DNA from: Chondrosia reniformis
Lineage: Eukaryota > Porifera > Demospongiae > Chondrillida > Chondrillidae
Direction: 5' to 3'
DNA: 64,000 nucleotides
Assembly (NCBI GenBank): GCA_947172415.1
Contig: OX359191.1
Span: forward strand, 434,001 to 498,000
This document shows, in pieces, positions 21,506 through 33,446 of the stretch. Under the pieces are notes generated by a model that ran no database searches, had not been told where the DNA came from, and was given only the letters and a program-made list of their open reading frames with translations. The position numbers and the translations under genes were made by a program. Each line of letters starts with the position of its first letter. Within the stretch, counting starts at the first letter, position 1.

Positions 21506-24500
21506 ATGGAGGAAAAAAAGATCGTCGACTTCCTAAATGAACCTGATTTTAACCAACGGTTTCTTAACTACAACGACTCAAGGAAATGGGTGCCAACACT
21601 CCAAATATACAATGCAATTGAACCTACCGATTCTCAGGCGATCCAGTCGAAACCTACTAGCAAGGAAGCTAATAATTATTTACTCACTCTTCTCGTCCAG
21701 GATCCTTCACTTAGAAAACTGAGAGCACTTTCTGAGGCTTTGAAGGAAAATAAAACTCACGATAACCAGCAAACATTAGCGGAGATGATTGACTATTTCT
21801 TAAAATCACAAGGTATAGTCAAATTATATACATGTAAGCTGAGAATGAAACTTTGTCTCATATTTACTGTATTTTACTAGAGCCTCAAACAGTTTCCATT
21901 GAAAGGGAGGGACCGAGACATGCTGGACTACAGAAATATGACATCACCGCCGATTCGTGTCTTCAGACCATGGAGTGTACCTTAACAAGCCGTCCTGTAC
22001 AAAGTGTAAAGGACTTAATGATGTCCCTTTACTTTTTTACATATACCATCATCGTAGAATTGTTCACAGAGGGACACTTGGACAAGATCAAGGGGCAGGC
22101 TCTCCGGATTATTGATCGTGGACACATGGTTAGGGTAGAAGGAAAGGAGAAATCAGTTATCATGGCAGCTGAGTCTGTTGAGAAAGTTTTAGATTATCTT
22201 GGCATTCCTAAAATGTGGGATGACCTCCAGTTGTTTGTAAATATTCTTCTTCCACTCATGAATTGTGATCCAAGCTGCTACAAAGAGGCTATGGGGAACC
22301 TGAATCACTACAAACAACATTTCTTTCAATACCTGAAGGTCCAGCATATGCTAAAGAATATCAAGGCACTCCGAGGACCTGAGAAGACCCCAGGACAAGA
22401 TCAGGTAGAGGTGCATGTTACAGTACAAAATAGCATTTTTCAGCTTCGATATAGTACCTGTAACGAGCTGTTGTTGGTAGTACTAGCGGAAGGTGCAGGT
22501 ATTTCACGAGATAAGATTGAATGTGGTCCAGTTTCACCAGGCAGCTCCATTATCACCTTCTACATACCAAAACAGTATATTAAATCAGTGAACAAGACCT
22601 TCTATAAAGGAGCAGTCATTTGGGCTATGCTAGAGCTAAGAGTCACAAGGATTGAGATCCTTGGTCACTTTCAGTTTGATGTCAACTGGAACACAGCCGT
22701 GTTACCTATAAGAGATAGTCTTCTGTCTAATGGAGACCTCTTTAGGAATACCAAGGTATATATAAAATGTGATTCATTTAATTTATGATGCTAAGAAATT
22801 GTTTTTATTGTCAATTTAATATTATTTAGATATTACCAAAAGCCTTCCAAGCTATTGTAGACTTAATGGTGAGATTTGCTTCAAATTGATAGTATGTAAG
22901 ACAACTTTACATATATTACGTAGTTTGCATTCCTTAAAGCATCCACACTAGCTAGTTTGGCTTGCAATTACCCAGATCTCCAGTTTCCTATTAGCGTGCA
23001 GTACTTAATCAGCCAAGTAGTAGATAATAATATAGGAATGTATAAATGACACCTTTATATGTCAAGTGCATGAGGATCTATCTCTTAGCCAGGGTGCCAT
23101 AACATATGAAATACTTTTGTGAAGATTCTATGTATATACTGTATATGAATCTGTGATTGGTGACATCTGAAACATGATGACTGTTAAATGACTGTTGACT
23201 TACCTCTAATATGGTAATTGGGTGTGGAGACACAATGTTGGTGTGATGTTATGAATACTATTACCTTTCTGTATATACTGTTAGCTGGTTATGAATTATG
23301 CAATTGTATCCTAATATATATACATTATCTCATTATCTCCTATCTTTGAAAGTAACTTCAATTTTGTAAAGTTTTGCTCTCTCTCTGGCCCTGTAAACAT
23401 ATTTATGACACCGTAACCTTTGCACTGGCTCCTTTTCACATGTATTATGTACATACGTATACCCACTCCTTACAGCCTCCACTTCCTGGGAAGAAAGGTC
23501 TCCCTCTCCAGAAGTACCAGGCACAACTCTTGTCAGATTCCTTCTCTGATGTACTCCTGTTTAGTCAAGGTGAGGTGTGCAGTTGTATGATTTTCTATTT
23601 ACATTATTATACCAACTCAGTACTGGGAACTTTAGGAAAATGAATGATGTTGCATGGCTTTGTAAAGGATTTTAACTTATTTGTACATATCATCAAATTG
23701 TTATCATGTTTCAGTTAGTAAAAAGTGAGGTATTGGGGGAGGAGGAGGAGTTAGAGTGGGTGTGCTGTATGTATATGCAATGAACTCTTTTGTTTCTCAC
23801 CAGTAGACAAACCAAAATGGTGGGATGATAAGAGATTACCAGTGGACAAAAGAGAACAGGAGGTAAGGAATGTGTTTTTGTATTCATTGGTATGTTTCAT
23901 AACTCCAAATAATATATATATGACCGTCCATGTGAAAAGGGGCATTTTTGCGTATATATGCAATGGAAATTGCGTTTTTGATATCATTTGAAAGGGCTTC
24001 CATGGTACTAACTGGCACACAAGGGACATCATATGACATACGTATATAAAGGCCTTGGCCTTTTATGTCCTTGTGTACAAGTTACAAAATGGTCTCCAAC
24101 CCTGTTGATTATGCGAATGCATGCAACCAATCGTCAGTATTCTTAGCTCCCTCACAAGGCAAATCAAATTAAATCTGCTGTGGTTATTAGCTGAGACCCC
24201 TTTAACTAACCCCGACTAAATGAATTTCTTTTGCATCAATTTAGGGACAATTCTGCCTCAAACTTAACGGGAATGTATACAAATACGCTTTATCTAACCT
24301 TCGCTACAACTCGCTTATTTGGTAGCTCCTTCTCGTAGGAGAGTGTCGACTTGTCATAGCTGTTCACAAAAGGGATGATCTTCTTTAGCAACGAGGAGGT
24401 GACGTTTTTGCAACGTCACAAGATTCACTAAATGTTTACGGAGCGACATACGAGAGGTGTTGGTGACGCACTAGAGAAACATCATAATACATCACCAGAT

Positions 24501-27500
24501 TGTGCAATCGTAACTTGCATTCTTCATTATATCTTCAATATTTTGCTCATTTAATTAAGCAAAACTTCACCAGACGTTTCTTATGCACATGTACCATGAT
24601 ATATGTTGATTTCACAGTTATCTGACAAATTGAAATTTTTTATTAATATAACACATGGTTTGAATATAAATTTCCCATAGGTTTTCTATAGTCCTATGGC
24701 CTTTTATTTGCAGACTTTGTCCTCCGTTTTCTAACAAACGGAGACCTAAATATAAAATCCCTTAATAATGAGTTTTATACCCTAAACTTTATGATACTAT
24801 GCCCATTCTGTTGCTAGGTCCTTTCCTGGAGCCATATGAATTATTTATATTATATTATATTATTTATTTATTAATAGATTACCTTAGTATATTGTAACTT
24901 GTACGGTACGTACATATTCCAGATTAGAAATTTAGAATTAGAGGGAAAGCTAACCATAGCCAAAGATGAGTTAACTGAAGCAAAAGAGCAAAATGAAAAG
25001 GTAAATTTACTACGTACATAGCAATTTCTGTGTATGTGCGTAATTGCATATGTATACATAAAAAGTGAAAATCTCTTTTCAAAATGCAAAATTAAATTTA
25101 CATGTTTACGTACATGCATAGCTGAAAGGTGAATGTACCGAATTTCAAAAAAAGATAGATGAAGCTCTAAGTAGCAAACAAACTGAGGAACGTCTCCATT
25201 CTCACACAAAGGTAAGTGTATGCAATAACTTTGCTAGTAAATTTTTAGGATTGTTTTTGTACATCCTTAAATTATCCGTGCACTAATGCATAGGAACAAC
25301 TCTCCAAGCAAAAAGCAACACACAGTGACCTGTTACGACAATTTAAGGAATCTATGCAACAGAAGAAAGAAGCCAAAGATGAAACAAAAGAGCTTAAAGT
25401 CAGTATATATTTGTACATAATAGATATTTGTATCCCATTGCCATGGCAATGATCCAATAATAGGTACTGTATAAAGTGTGAATTACTTATTAAGGAGGAT
25501 ATGTATGTGAATAAATTTATAGTAAATAAATCTTGTACATTTGTTTTCTTTGATCTTTGATCTTTATTCACTGAAACAAATCTTGTGTGTTTTGTCTCTT
25601 AATTTATTAGCTATACTATTCCTTAACCATCCAAATGCCATGACAATGGGGTATAAATCAGCCCGTTGGCTCGCTGAAATATACAGCTCGGCCTCATATT
25701 ATATTTCGGCTATACCTAGTCCTTGCCTTTAGACTATACGTAACTATTACATATAGGATATGTATGTCTCTCTGAATATGGCATATGCTGTCATTCTCCT
25801 GTGGTTGATGAACATATATAGGAACAAGTGGAGGCCTTAGAAAACATTAAGGATTCCATTTCAAAGGATCTTGAAGAGACAAGAAATAAAAAGAAGGAAC
25901 TCTCAAAAAAGTTTACCCAAGCTAAGGTATGGCACTATGTAATACATGTATATACATACATACTGTACATATATGCACAAGTAATAATACAAAACCTACT
26001 ATATACATATTGCACATGAGCTTATTATTGTTTAACAGTACCTTTTACATATGCACATGAGCCAAGGATTCACAGAAGATCAAGATAAAGAAAAAGACAA
26101 AGACTCCCAGGATCACTGATGAAGGGTGGAATTCCCAGAAACGGCTGTCTGACCCAGTGGAGTAGAAGGTGAAGAAGGGAAAAGAAGGAAGAAAAGACTC
26201 CTGTATCTTCATCCAAAGCTCTCTTCAGGTTTAGTTCCCCTATAGGCTCTTTTACAGAATAGGCATATAGCATGTAGGAAAATGGTATCTTAGATTTTTC
26301 ATGTATATTGCATAATATGGACAGGGACCAAAGTTCAAGATTCATCACTATAGTGGAATTTTAAGTGGCTACTCTCCTTATATATACGTACAGCCCAAGT
26401 TTAATTGACTACTACAATCTAAGATAGATATCATCCAAAGCTATGAATATATCATCGTTTTTAGCACGAAGTATTGATATGTTTATTCAAGCACCTAAAT
26501 ACCTACGTATATCAATGTAACTATATATGTCCTATGTTGTATGTATGCAATACAGGCACAAGAGGGGAAACTTGAGCAAGAAAAGGCAGATTTAATAGCT
26601 CAGATAAATGCAATGCAAGGGCAAAAAGTAGTTGTTCAGGAGGAAAGAGATAATTTAAAACATAATAAGGAAAATCTTTCTACAGAAGTGATGCAGTTAC
26701 AGGTACACCTTTCACCTTTGCTATTTCTATATATAATTATTGATATTTACAGTATATACTGTTTACAGTATTACATTGTTATTTATAGAGTAAATTGGAT
26801 GTTCAACAGACTAAATTATGCAATTCTAAAGCTGAGATTAACTCCCTTTCAGAAAAATTAAATAAGAAATGTGTAAGATGTTTAGGCTATGCATGTACGT
26901 ACATGCATACGCATTTATAGTCTAAGTATGTATTAATAACTCTGAAACACAGTAAATATTAAATCCTTTCATCTGAAAGTGTGTATATGTATTATCAGCA
27001 TGAGCTGCAAGAAGTTGAACAGAAATTTGGTGAGAGAGATAGAGAGGTCAAAGAACTTAAGGAATCAAAGAAGAAAGTTCTAAACTCAAACAAAGAACTT
27101 GAACAAGAAATTGAGAGACTAGAGGTATGTTTGTTAATTGCTTCAAATGTAATGGATGCTTTACAATGTAATGACATCCCCCTCTAACAGGCAGATAATG
27201 AGGAGGTTAATTCTGAATTGGAATGTCTTAAAGTATCACATAGAAATCTCCAAACCAAAGTAAACACTTTAGAGGTAAGGCTATATAGCTATTGTGTTTT
27301 TCTATGTATTTGATAGCATTGTGTATATAGACTGAAAAAACAGGACTATTGAATAAGAAAAAGAATTTAGAAGAAAACGTTGCTGCCATGGGTAATGAAA
27401 AAGAAGAACTGAATTCTGAATTGAGAGTTCGTAAAAAAGATATCAGAGAGAAAGATGTGAGAAAACTGATATTAATGGAAAGAAAATTGTAATGCATCCA

Positions 27501-30500
27501 CATATGTACGTATATCTTAAGGTACGTATTATAGTTATTATCTTATTAATTGTATGCACATATAATTTTTAGAATGCATTGGGAAAATATCAGGAGCAAA
27601 TACAGGAGATGACACAGTCTCAAGATAGTTTGCTCTATGAAGTGTCTCGTCTTAAGACTCTTCTGCAAGAGAAAGAAGTAAGTTAAAATGTTTAGTGGTT
27701 TATATGCAACTGTGTACGTAGATCTGAATTGTTTGGAATCCGTATAGATTACAAGTTACTTAGATATAGACTGTATATGTAAATGTTTAAGTGCATGTAA
27801 CTTGAAAGGTTCGCAATCTTATATCACTTATATAATGCATGTTTATAGGCAGAAATCAACAAATTGTCTGGTACGACAGTAAATGTGAAGGAAAGCCTAA
27901 ATATAACTATAACATACAAGAGGGACTTGGAGAAGTCACTAGATGAACAAAAAATCGACTTAGAAGAAAAAAAAGTAATTTAGATAGACCTTTTATCTTT
28001 TCAATAGTTTATGGTCATGCATTTTGTACTTAGAAAAAACTTGAAGCATCTGAAAATGAAGCTGCAATGCTGCGCTTGGAAAGGGACACTTTGACTGATG
28101 AAATGAAAGATTTACAAAGAGCACATGAAAGGATGAGAAAAAGAGAAATGGATGATTTTTCTGTTAAGGTATCCATGCATATGTACTGGTATACATATGT
28201 AGTACACATATATCTGACCTATACAGCTTAGACTATGTACATACATGCATTATCAATCCATTTCTGATTTGCCAATGTCTGTACTAATTCTTAGATTCAA
28301 GAGCTTCAAGATAAAAGTAAAAAAATGGAGGTATACACATATGAATAAGATTATTTTAACTACGTACATACATATGTACGTATGTATACAAGCCATTAAA
28401 AATACAAGTATATACGCATAATACAATTGTAAATCTATATTTTAGTACCGTATATCGGGATATGAATGTGAGAGTAAAAGATTGTGAATTACAGGTTTAA
28501 GTAAACATTGTGGTTAAAGGAATGCGAGATAAAGCTTTAGGTGTACACCCCTACAAGGATGTGTATACGTAATTACTGAGGTGTCAAATCAACCTGTCAA
28601 AAGATTGTCTAAAGAGTCACATTCTTTTGACACATGTATTCAATTCCTGATATACGGTAACTCTGTTACTTTTGAATTCTCTGTTTTTTAAATATGCCAT
28701 TTGCTATATACTAGGAGGATTGTGCACAGTTGAAAGTAAATTTAGATGCCAGTGAAAAGAATTATCATCAAGCTTTGGCAAGGTATAGAGAGGAGAAGAA
28801 GCAAAGAAAAATTCTTGAAGTACGTACGTATGTACAGTACATAACTACTTCAAATCAGACATTCATATATATATAATCTGAAAATTGTTTTTTCAACTAT
28901 CAGTTGAAATATTTATGATACGTACGTACATTAGTTAGCTATATAGAAAGTTATTGAGTGTCAACAACAAGGAATTCTATAGTAGAACGTTTCAACCCAT
29001 GGGTCTTCATCAGCAAATATTCACGGGTTGAAACGTTTTGGGATGTAATATTTCCAGTGATAATTCACTTCTTATCGTAGCCTTTGTACAGGCTTAATGC
29101 AATTAACTTGCTTATTTCATTAGTGTACATGTATTTATACATTAGTATATGTAATATAGGTATATAAGAACATATGGATGCAGTATATGTACTTCCATTA
29201 TACAGAAACAGATTACAGAGTATCAACATCAGATTGAGAAAATGAAAGAAGAACTCAGCAAACCGCAGGATGAATTGAAGAAGAAGGTTGTAGCTCTTGA
29301 TGAAAGCAATGTTAGTGCAACGTATCTTTTAGATAGGTCATCTTTTGAACAATGTCATCTAGAACCACAGTTTAGTTAGTTAGCCTTTGTGGTGAGAGGA
29401 TTTGACCACAAAATTACCAAATTGCATTTCTAGATGCTCAAAATTAAAAGATAGGACCCTTTTAAAAGTATCTTACAGGGTGTATTATTGTATGCAAAGT
29501 TATTCTATATTCATACATATGTGCATCCTTGAAGATCTACAGTAAAATAGGAACTTTTATTATAAATTATTCAGTACTTCCTTTAAAACACTCCAGGCAT
29601 ACCTCTGTAAGCTTGTGGCACAAAACAAATTACTAGAAGGAGAAATTGAAAACTTAAAGGTATAAAATGTAATTGTCTTTTATTATTATTGGTTTATATT
29701 CTTTGTCTTGTGTTATGCATAGGTTGAGTTGGCTGAATGCAAACAAAAGCTATTATATGAAACATCTGAATTAGCAAAGAAAAAGACTGAGTTAGAAGAC
29801 ATCAGTTCTGAGCTTCTTGAAGTTACTGCTTCTTGTAAACATGCTTGTGCTGAAAACAGAGGATTGGAGACAAATATTGAAAAGACAGCATTACAAAATG
29901 CGGTAATTTGTGAATTCCTCTAAATACATACGTACGTACGTACAGTACCTCTTTCTTTCTTTTCTTCTGCATGTCTGTTGAAAGTGGTAGTATATGACCT
30001 AACCACTTAACCACTTTGATTAATTTGAAGATTATACTTAGAGAGTACGTCAACTAAGCCTTTTCAGGATAAAACATGTACATTTTGAAATTATTACAAA
30101 TTTCCAATTAAAATACCACGATTTATTAATATTAAAACCACAATATGACTGTGCTCAAGATTAGGCTTTCAATCAGATACTTATGTATATTTGGCATCTT
30201 TAAACAGTATGTATTAATACATGTAATTAGGAAGAAGTCACTAATCTCAAGACACAACTGAAACTGGCTTATCAAAAGATAAAGGAAATGGAGGAAAATT
30301 TCAAGGCCGTTGAAGATGAGATTAAAGCTAAATTAGAAGATATTGAAATGCAAGAGCAGAAACTACTAAGGAAAGAAGAGGCAATTGAAAAGCTAAAAAT
30401 GGCTGTTCTTTCTGACAAGAGAAGAAATCAAGAAAAAATAGTAAATATTTGCTGTATATAGGAGGAAACATTTTTTTCCATTATATTATGCATGTGTAAT

Positions 30501-32834
30501 TAATGTGTGTATCTATATACATTGAGAGTGTCACTTTAACAGACAAACAGAATGCCTTTGTAATATGTACTATGCTTACTTTTCAGTGTCAAAGATTGTA
30601 ATAGACAGACATACAATCATAAGTATGCATATGTGTCTGAGTGTATGGCATGCATACATATTTGAGAAATATTTTCATAAATTGAAATTCATAATTTTTT
30701 TATCTTTTATCATGTTATGTTAGGAAAGGCTACAAAGTCTGGCTTTGCAGAATTATACTGGAAACCAGGCCAAAGATGAACATGTACCTGTAGGTTGTCC
30801 TGTTACTTGTAGATGTGGCATACAGTACACGCAAGGATGCTCAATGGGTGTAACAAAATGAGTTTGAAAACTTTAAATATTTTTTGTGATATTTGTAGGT
30901 TTATGTATCAAAGGTGTTGGCACAGAGATGTGAAATACTTGAAGTATGTCATAATTACTATTATTAGTTATACATATATACAGTAATAATGAAATATTTT
31001 AGATTGTCATGTACATACGTACGTACATACATGTGATGCATTACTTAATACTCCATAATTAAGGGTGAAAAATCAGAGTTGGAGAGTGCTTATGAACAAG
31101 AGAAAAGAGAGTTAATGAGCTGCAAGGAAGAATTATCTGAAACAAAAGTATGCTAAATTATTTAGTATGCTATAGTAAATAGATTTGGTAGTTTAAATTT
31201 GTAAACTCTAACCCTAATTGTACTTATTTCTGAGGCTATTTCCATAAACAGGAGCTTGTTGTACTTACGTATAACTGTAAAATCTTTTAATTTGAACATA
31301 ACTGTCTCCTTTAATTTAGCCATTTTATATATAATGGTAAATCATGTAGCCAGTACAGGTTTAAATGTTTAAGATTCCACTGAATACATAGCTTAATGTT
31401 TATGACTTTAAACTATACATAAGGTTGATCTTGAAGCTTTAATTATCATCGTCATGCTGGATTTACTCCACTCACTCATGTCTATATGAGGAGCACAATG
31501 AACTAATGGAAGTTCACTTAATGGGAACCAGAGTCTTCCTGTTAAGTGAACTTCAGTTCTATCCATTAGGTTATTGCGCTCCTCAGGACACATGAGAGCA
31601 AGTTGAAAATCCACCCAATTGATGAGGTTAACTGTTGAACAATATATTATGGTTTAATTAGTTAAGGTACACTCTGTTCATGAAGTTATATACTTTTATT
31701 TAGAGAAACTTTCAGCAACAGATTTCAGAAACTGAGAACTACCTTCAGAATGCAACATCAAGTTTGGTTAGCTGCCATTTTAAATATACATACCTCTGTA
31801 TTTACAATAATACTGTACACTAAAACTCAAGTTTAACAATGCTACAATGAATTAAGGGAGTTAATTGCATTAATAAGTGGAGACGGTCATCCAACCCACC
31901 ATCATTGAAGTGTACCACACTGATGAGCCCAAATGAGGGTGAAACAACTGTCTGTGGTTCTTTGATGCATTTTTCCATCTTGGATGACTGGGAGGCGATC
32001 AATGGTTGCCAATTTAATAGGACTTTGGTCCCCCAGCCAAGATTAGACTTTGGTCACTTTCAATTGGCTGGTTTGGCGCAATACTTTCCAGTAAATATTT
32101 TTTGCTTATCAACGTAGTTGCTAATTTTACTCTTATATTTCTGCTACTTCGTGCTGCTTATGATGATAATTCATGATATATTTATTCTGTTCTATATACA
32201 GTACAGGAGCCATCAATATCCTGCAGTATTGGTATTAATGAATCATCATTGCAAAATACAGTCAACATCAACCTTTGTAGGACCAAGTTCTGCAGAACCA
32301 GCTCAAGTAGTACCTTTACAGAGTCTTAGTACTGAACTTCATTGGCCCTTACTGAAAGACCAAAATCTGTGCCTCCATGGATTATTCCAGGAGCTTCAGA
32401 CAGTATCCAAAGACCCTATATCTGGCTATGGAGTCATCTCGATTACCTTTATACATTATGGAGAGAGAGTTGATTTGTATCGATTCCACATCTTTTTCCT
32501 TCCCACACTTCTATCACAAGATGGTGTAGAGTTGAAAGGCTTGATAAAGTCTGATGCATTAGTAGTCTATGGAAAATGCAGTTTATTAGACCATATGGCT
32601 ACAGGATTGAGCAAGATCACTAAGCCAACCACCAAAGGTGTCCTTTTCAAGCCAACTACATCTGGTGTAGTACCCAATCTTACATCTGGTAACAAGCTAA
32701 TGATTACATATAAAATGCTAGTACCAGTGTCCGACTGGTTGGATAGGAAGATAGATGAAGCTTTGAAGACTTCTTTTAGTCGTCATTGCAATCCATTAGA
32801 TGTGTTGGAGGCATCGTCTTGCATCACTACCTGA
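21506..32834 (+). CDS. CARD-like / unknown module / coiled coil / SHQY-domain protein
   Basis: Exon 21506-21812 (1-102) resembles a CARD (EANNYLLTLLVQ, LRALSEALKE, LAEMIDYF). Exon 21881-22755 (103-394) holds an unrecognised module whose end (PVSPGSSIITFYIP) looks beta-rich. Linker exons: 22830-22868, 23476-23569, 23804-23862. Coiled-coil exons: 24923-25000, 25122-25211, 25294-25398, 25822-25926, 26556-26702, 26789-26872, 26999-27124, 27191-27274, 27331-27456, 27573-27677, 27849-27974, 28034-28168, 28295-28330, 28715-28819, 29206-29310, 29597-29659, 29723-29902, 30231-30440, 30724-30789, 30899-30943, 31064-31147, 31704-31766. SHQY exon: 32202-32834. All phases join, ~1424 aa. ATG 21506 was chosen because upstream sequence is MITE. 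A coiled-coil exon present in the 56 kb duplicate is missing here. Likely a signalling scaffold; role unknown. Confidence 0.75.
26062..26312 (+). repeat. Dispersed intronic repeat carrying a hammerhead-like core
   Basis: Inverted copy of 15335-15600, with shorter relatives listed under the 6.2 kb entry. It lies in an intron of the CARD-like gene. It contains the ribozyme-like motif annotated at 26110-26155. Confidence 0.65.
26110..26155 (+). ncRNA. Candidate hammerhead ribozyme motif
   Basis: Core elements in order: stem I 5' strand GGATCA (26110-26115), CTGATGA (26116-26122), stem II GGG/CCC (26124-26126 with 26134-26136, 7-nt loop), GAAA (26138-26141), a tiny stem III CGGCTG (26142-26147), cleavage triplet GTC ending at 26149, and stem I 3' strand TGACCC pairing 5 of 6. 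The layout is a type I hammerhead with very short stem III, the form described for Penelope-like retroelements. Activity untested. Confidence 0.5.
28446..28659. mobile_element. MITE, second copy of the 21.3 kb family
   Basis: TIRs taccgtatatcggga and tcctgatatacggta. The interior matches the 21.3 kb copy (gaatgtgagag, gtttaagtaaacattgtgg, gtgtcaaatcaa). It lies in an intron of the CARD-like gene. Confidence 0.8.
28986..29038. repeat. Inverted repeat with degenerate hammerhead-like minus strand
   Basis: aacgtttcaacccatg and cgggttgaaacgtt are inverted arms. The minus strand reads CTGATGA, a GACC/GGTT stem, then GAAAC, but no matching stem I or III closes it. The duplicate is at 58110-58162. 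It looks like a decayed retroelement tail. Confidence 0.5.
31477..31594. repeat. Foldback element, ~45-bp imperfect arms
   Basis: Reads catgtctatatgaggagca...agttcacttaa, loop, then ttaagtgaact...tgctcctcaggacacatg in reverse complement. The duplicate is at 60638-60755. No coding content. Confidence 0.7.
31886..31988 (+). ncRNA. Hammerhead ribozyme motif in the last intron
   Basis: All parts fit: stem I ACCACA (31914-31919) with TGTGGT (31953-31958), 6 of 6; CTGATGA (31920-31926); stem II GCCC (31927-31930) with GGGT (31937-31940), loop AAATGA; GAAA (31941-31944); two-pair stem III CAACTG (31945-31950); predicted cleavage after GTC at 31952. An outer helix gtcatccaa (31886-31894) with ttggatgac (31980-31988) encloses it. 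Type I hammerhead with minimal stem III, as known from Penelope-like elements. It lies ~215 bp before the SHQY exon on the gene's sense strand. Confidence 0.75.
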
Positions 32835-33446
32835 AGAAGCTCAGCAAACAATCAAAGCCCTTTTGCAGTGTTAATATGCGACCTCAAATATAACTTATAT
32901 TATATACAATATATTATTGACTCTTGTGATGTTACGTGGTCTTGGTAAATTTGTGTCACCTGTCTCGTGTCGTTTTTCTTTTAAACTTGCTTTATATGGA
33001 TATATATACATAAAATGCACATATATTGCTTGCAGTGTCAGTAGAGCTCGAGGATATGAAACAATTGCAAGCTGTAGCTATATACCTATATGGCATGCAT
33101 ATGGGTCACTCATTTATTACACCTGGCCATATGTATATATGGGGGTCATGATCAACCCTTCATATAGTTATTTTGACAATATAGGTCACTTGTGTGGAAT
33201 GTAACACTGTCATAGGCCACCACAATATTACCAGTTAAAACTGGTTCTCACAAAGATAAGGGAATATTCTCAATGAAAAGTCCCTGCCTTATAGAGAAGA
33301 GATACATACAGTGGTGTATATATACACTGTTTAATGAGTTTGTGTAGGGTGTAACCACAATGTATTTTCAATATAAGGGAATTATTTGCTTGGTTAGGAG
33401 GTCGTAGTATATGAGGAGCCTTTGACAAAGTCCGCGGCCGTCCATC
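32835..33446. other. Spacer: vestigial 3' end, then promoter region of pseudokinase gene
   Basis: 32805-32895 is homologous to the end of the 7.2 kb ORF (shifted frame of LPEEAQQT and NMRPQI). The rest is AT-rich. The last ~80 bases (GC-rich ccgcggccgtccatc) precede the next start codon. No gene is seen. Confidence 0.55.

Larger units (their letters stand above)
27103..32920 (+). repeat. Segmental duplication, copy A
   Basis: About 5.8 kb nearly identical to 55982-62080, covering introns as well as exons, MITE, foldback and ribozyme motif. Copy B has ~310 bp more near its left end, including one coiled-coil exon (56452-56553) not found here. Confidence 0.85.
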
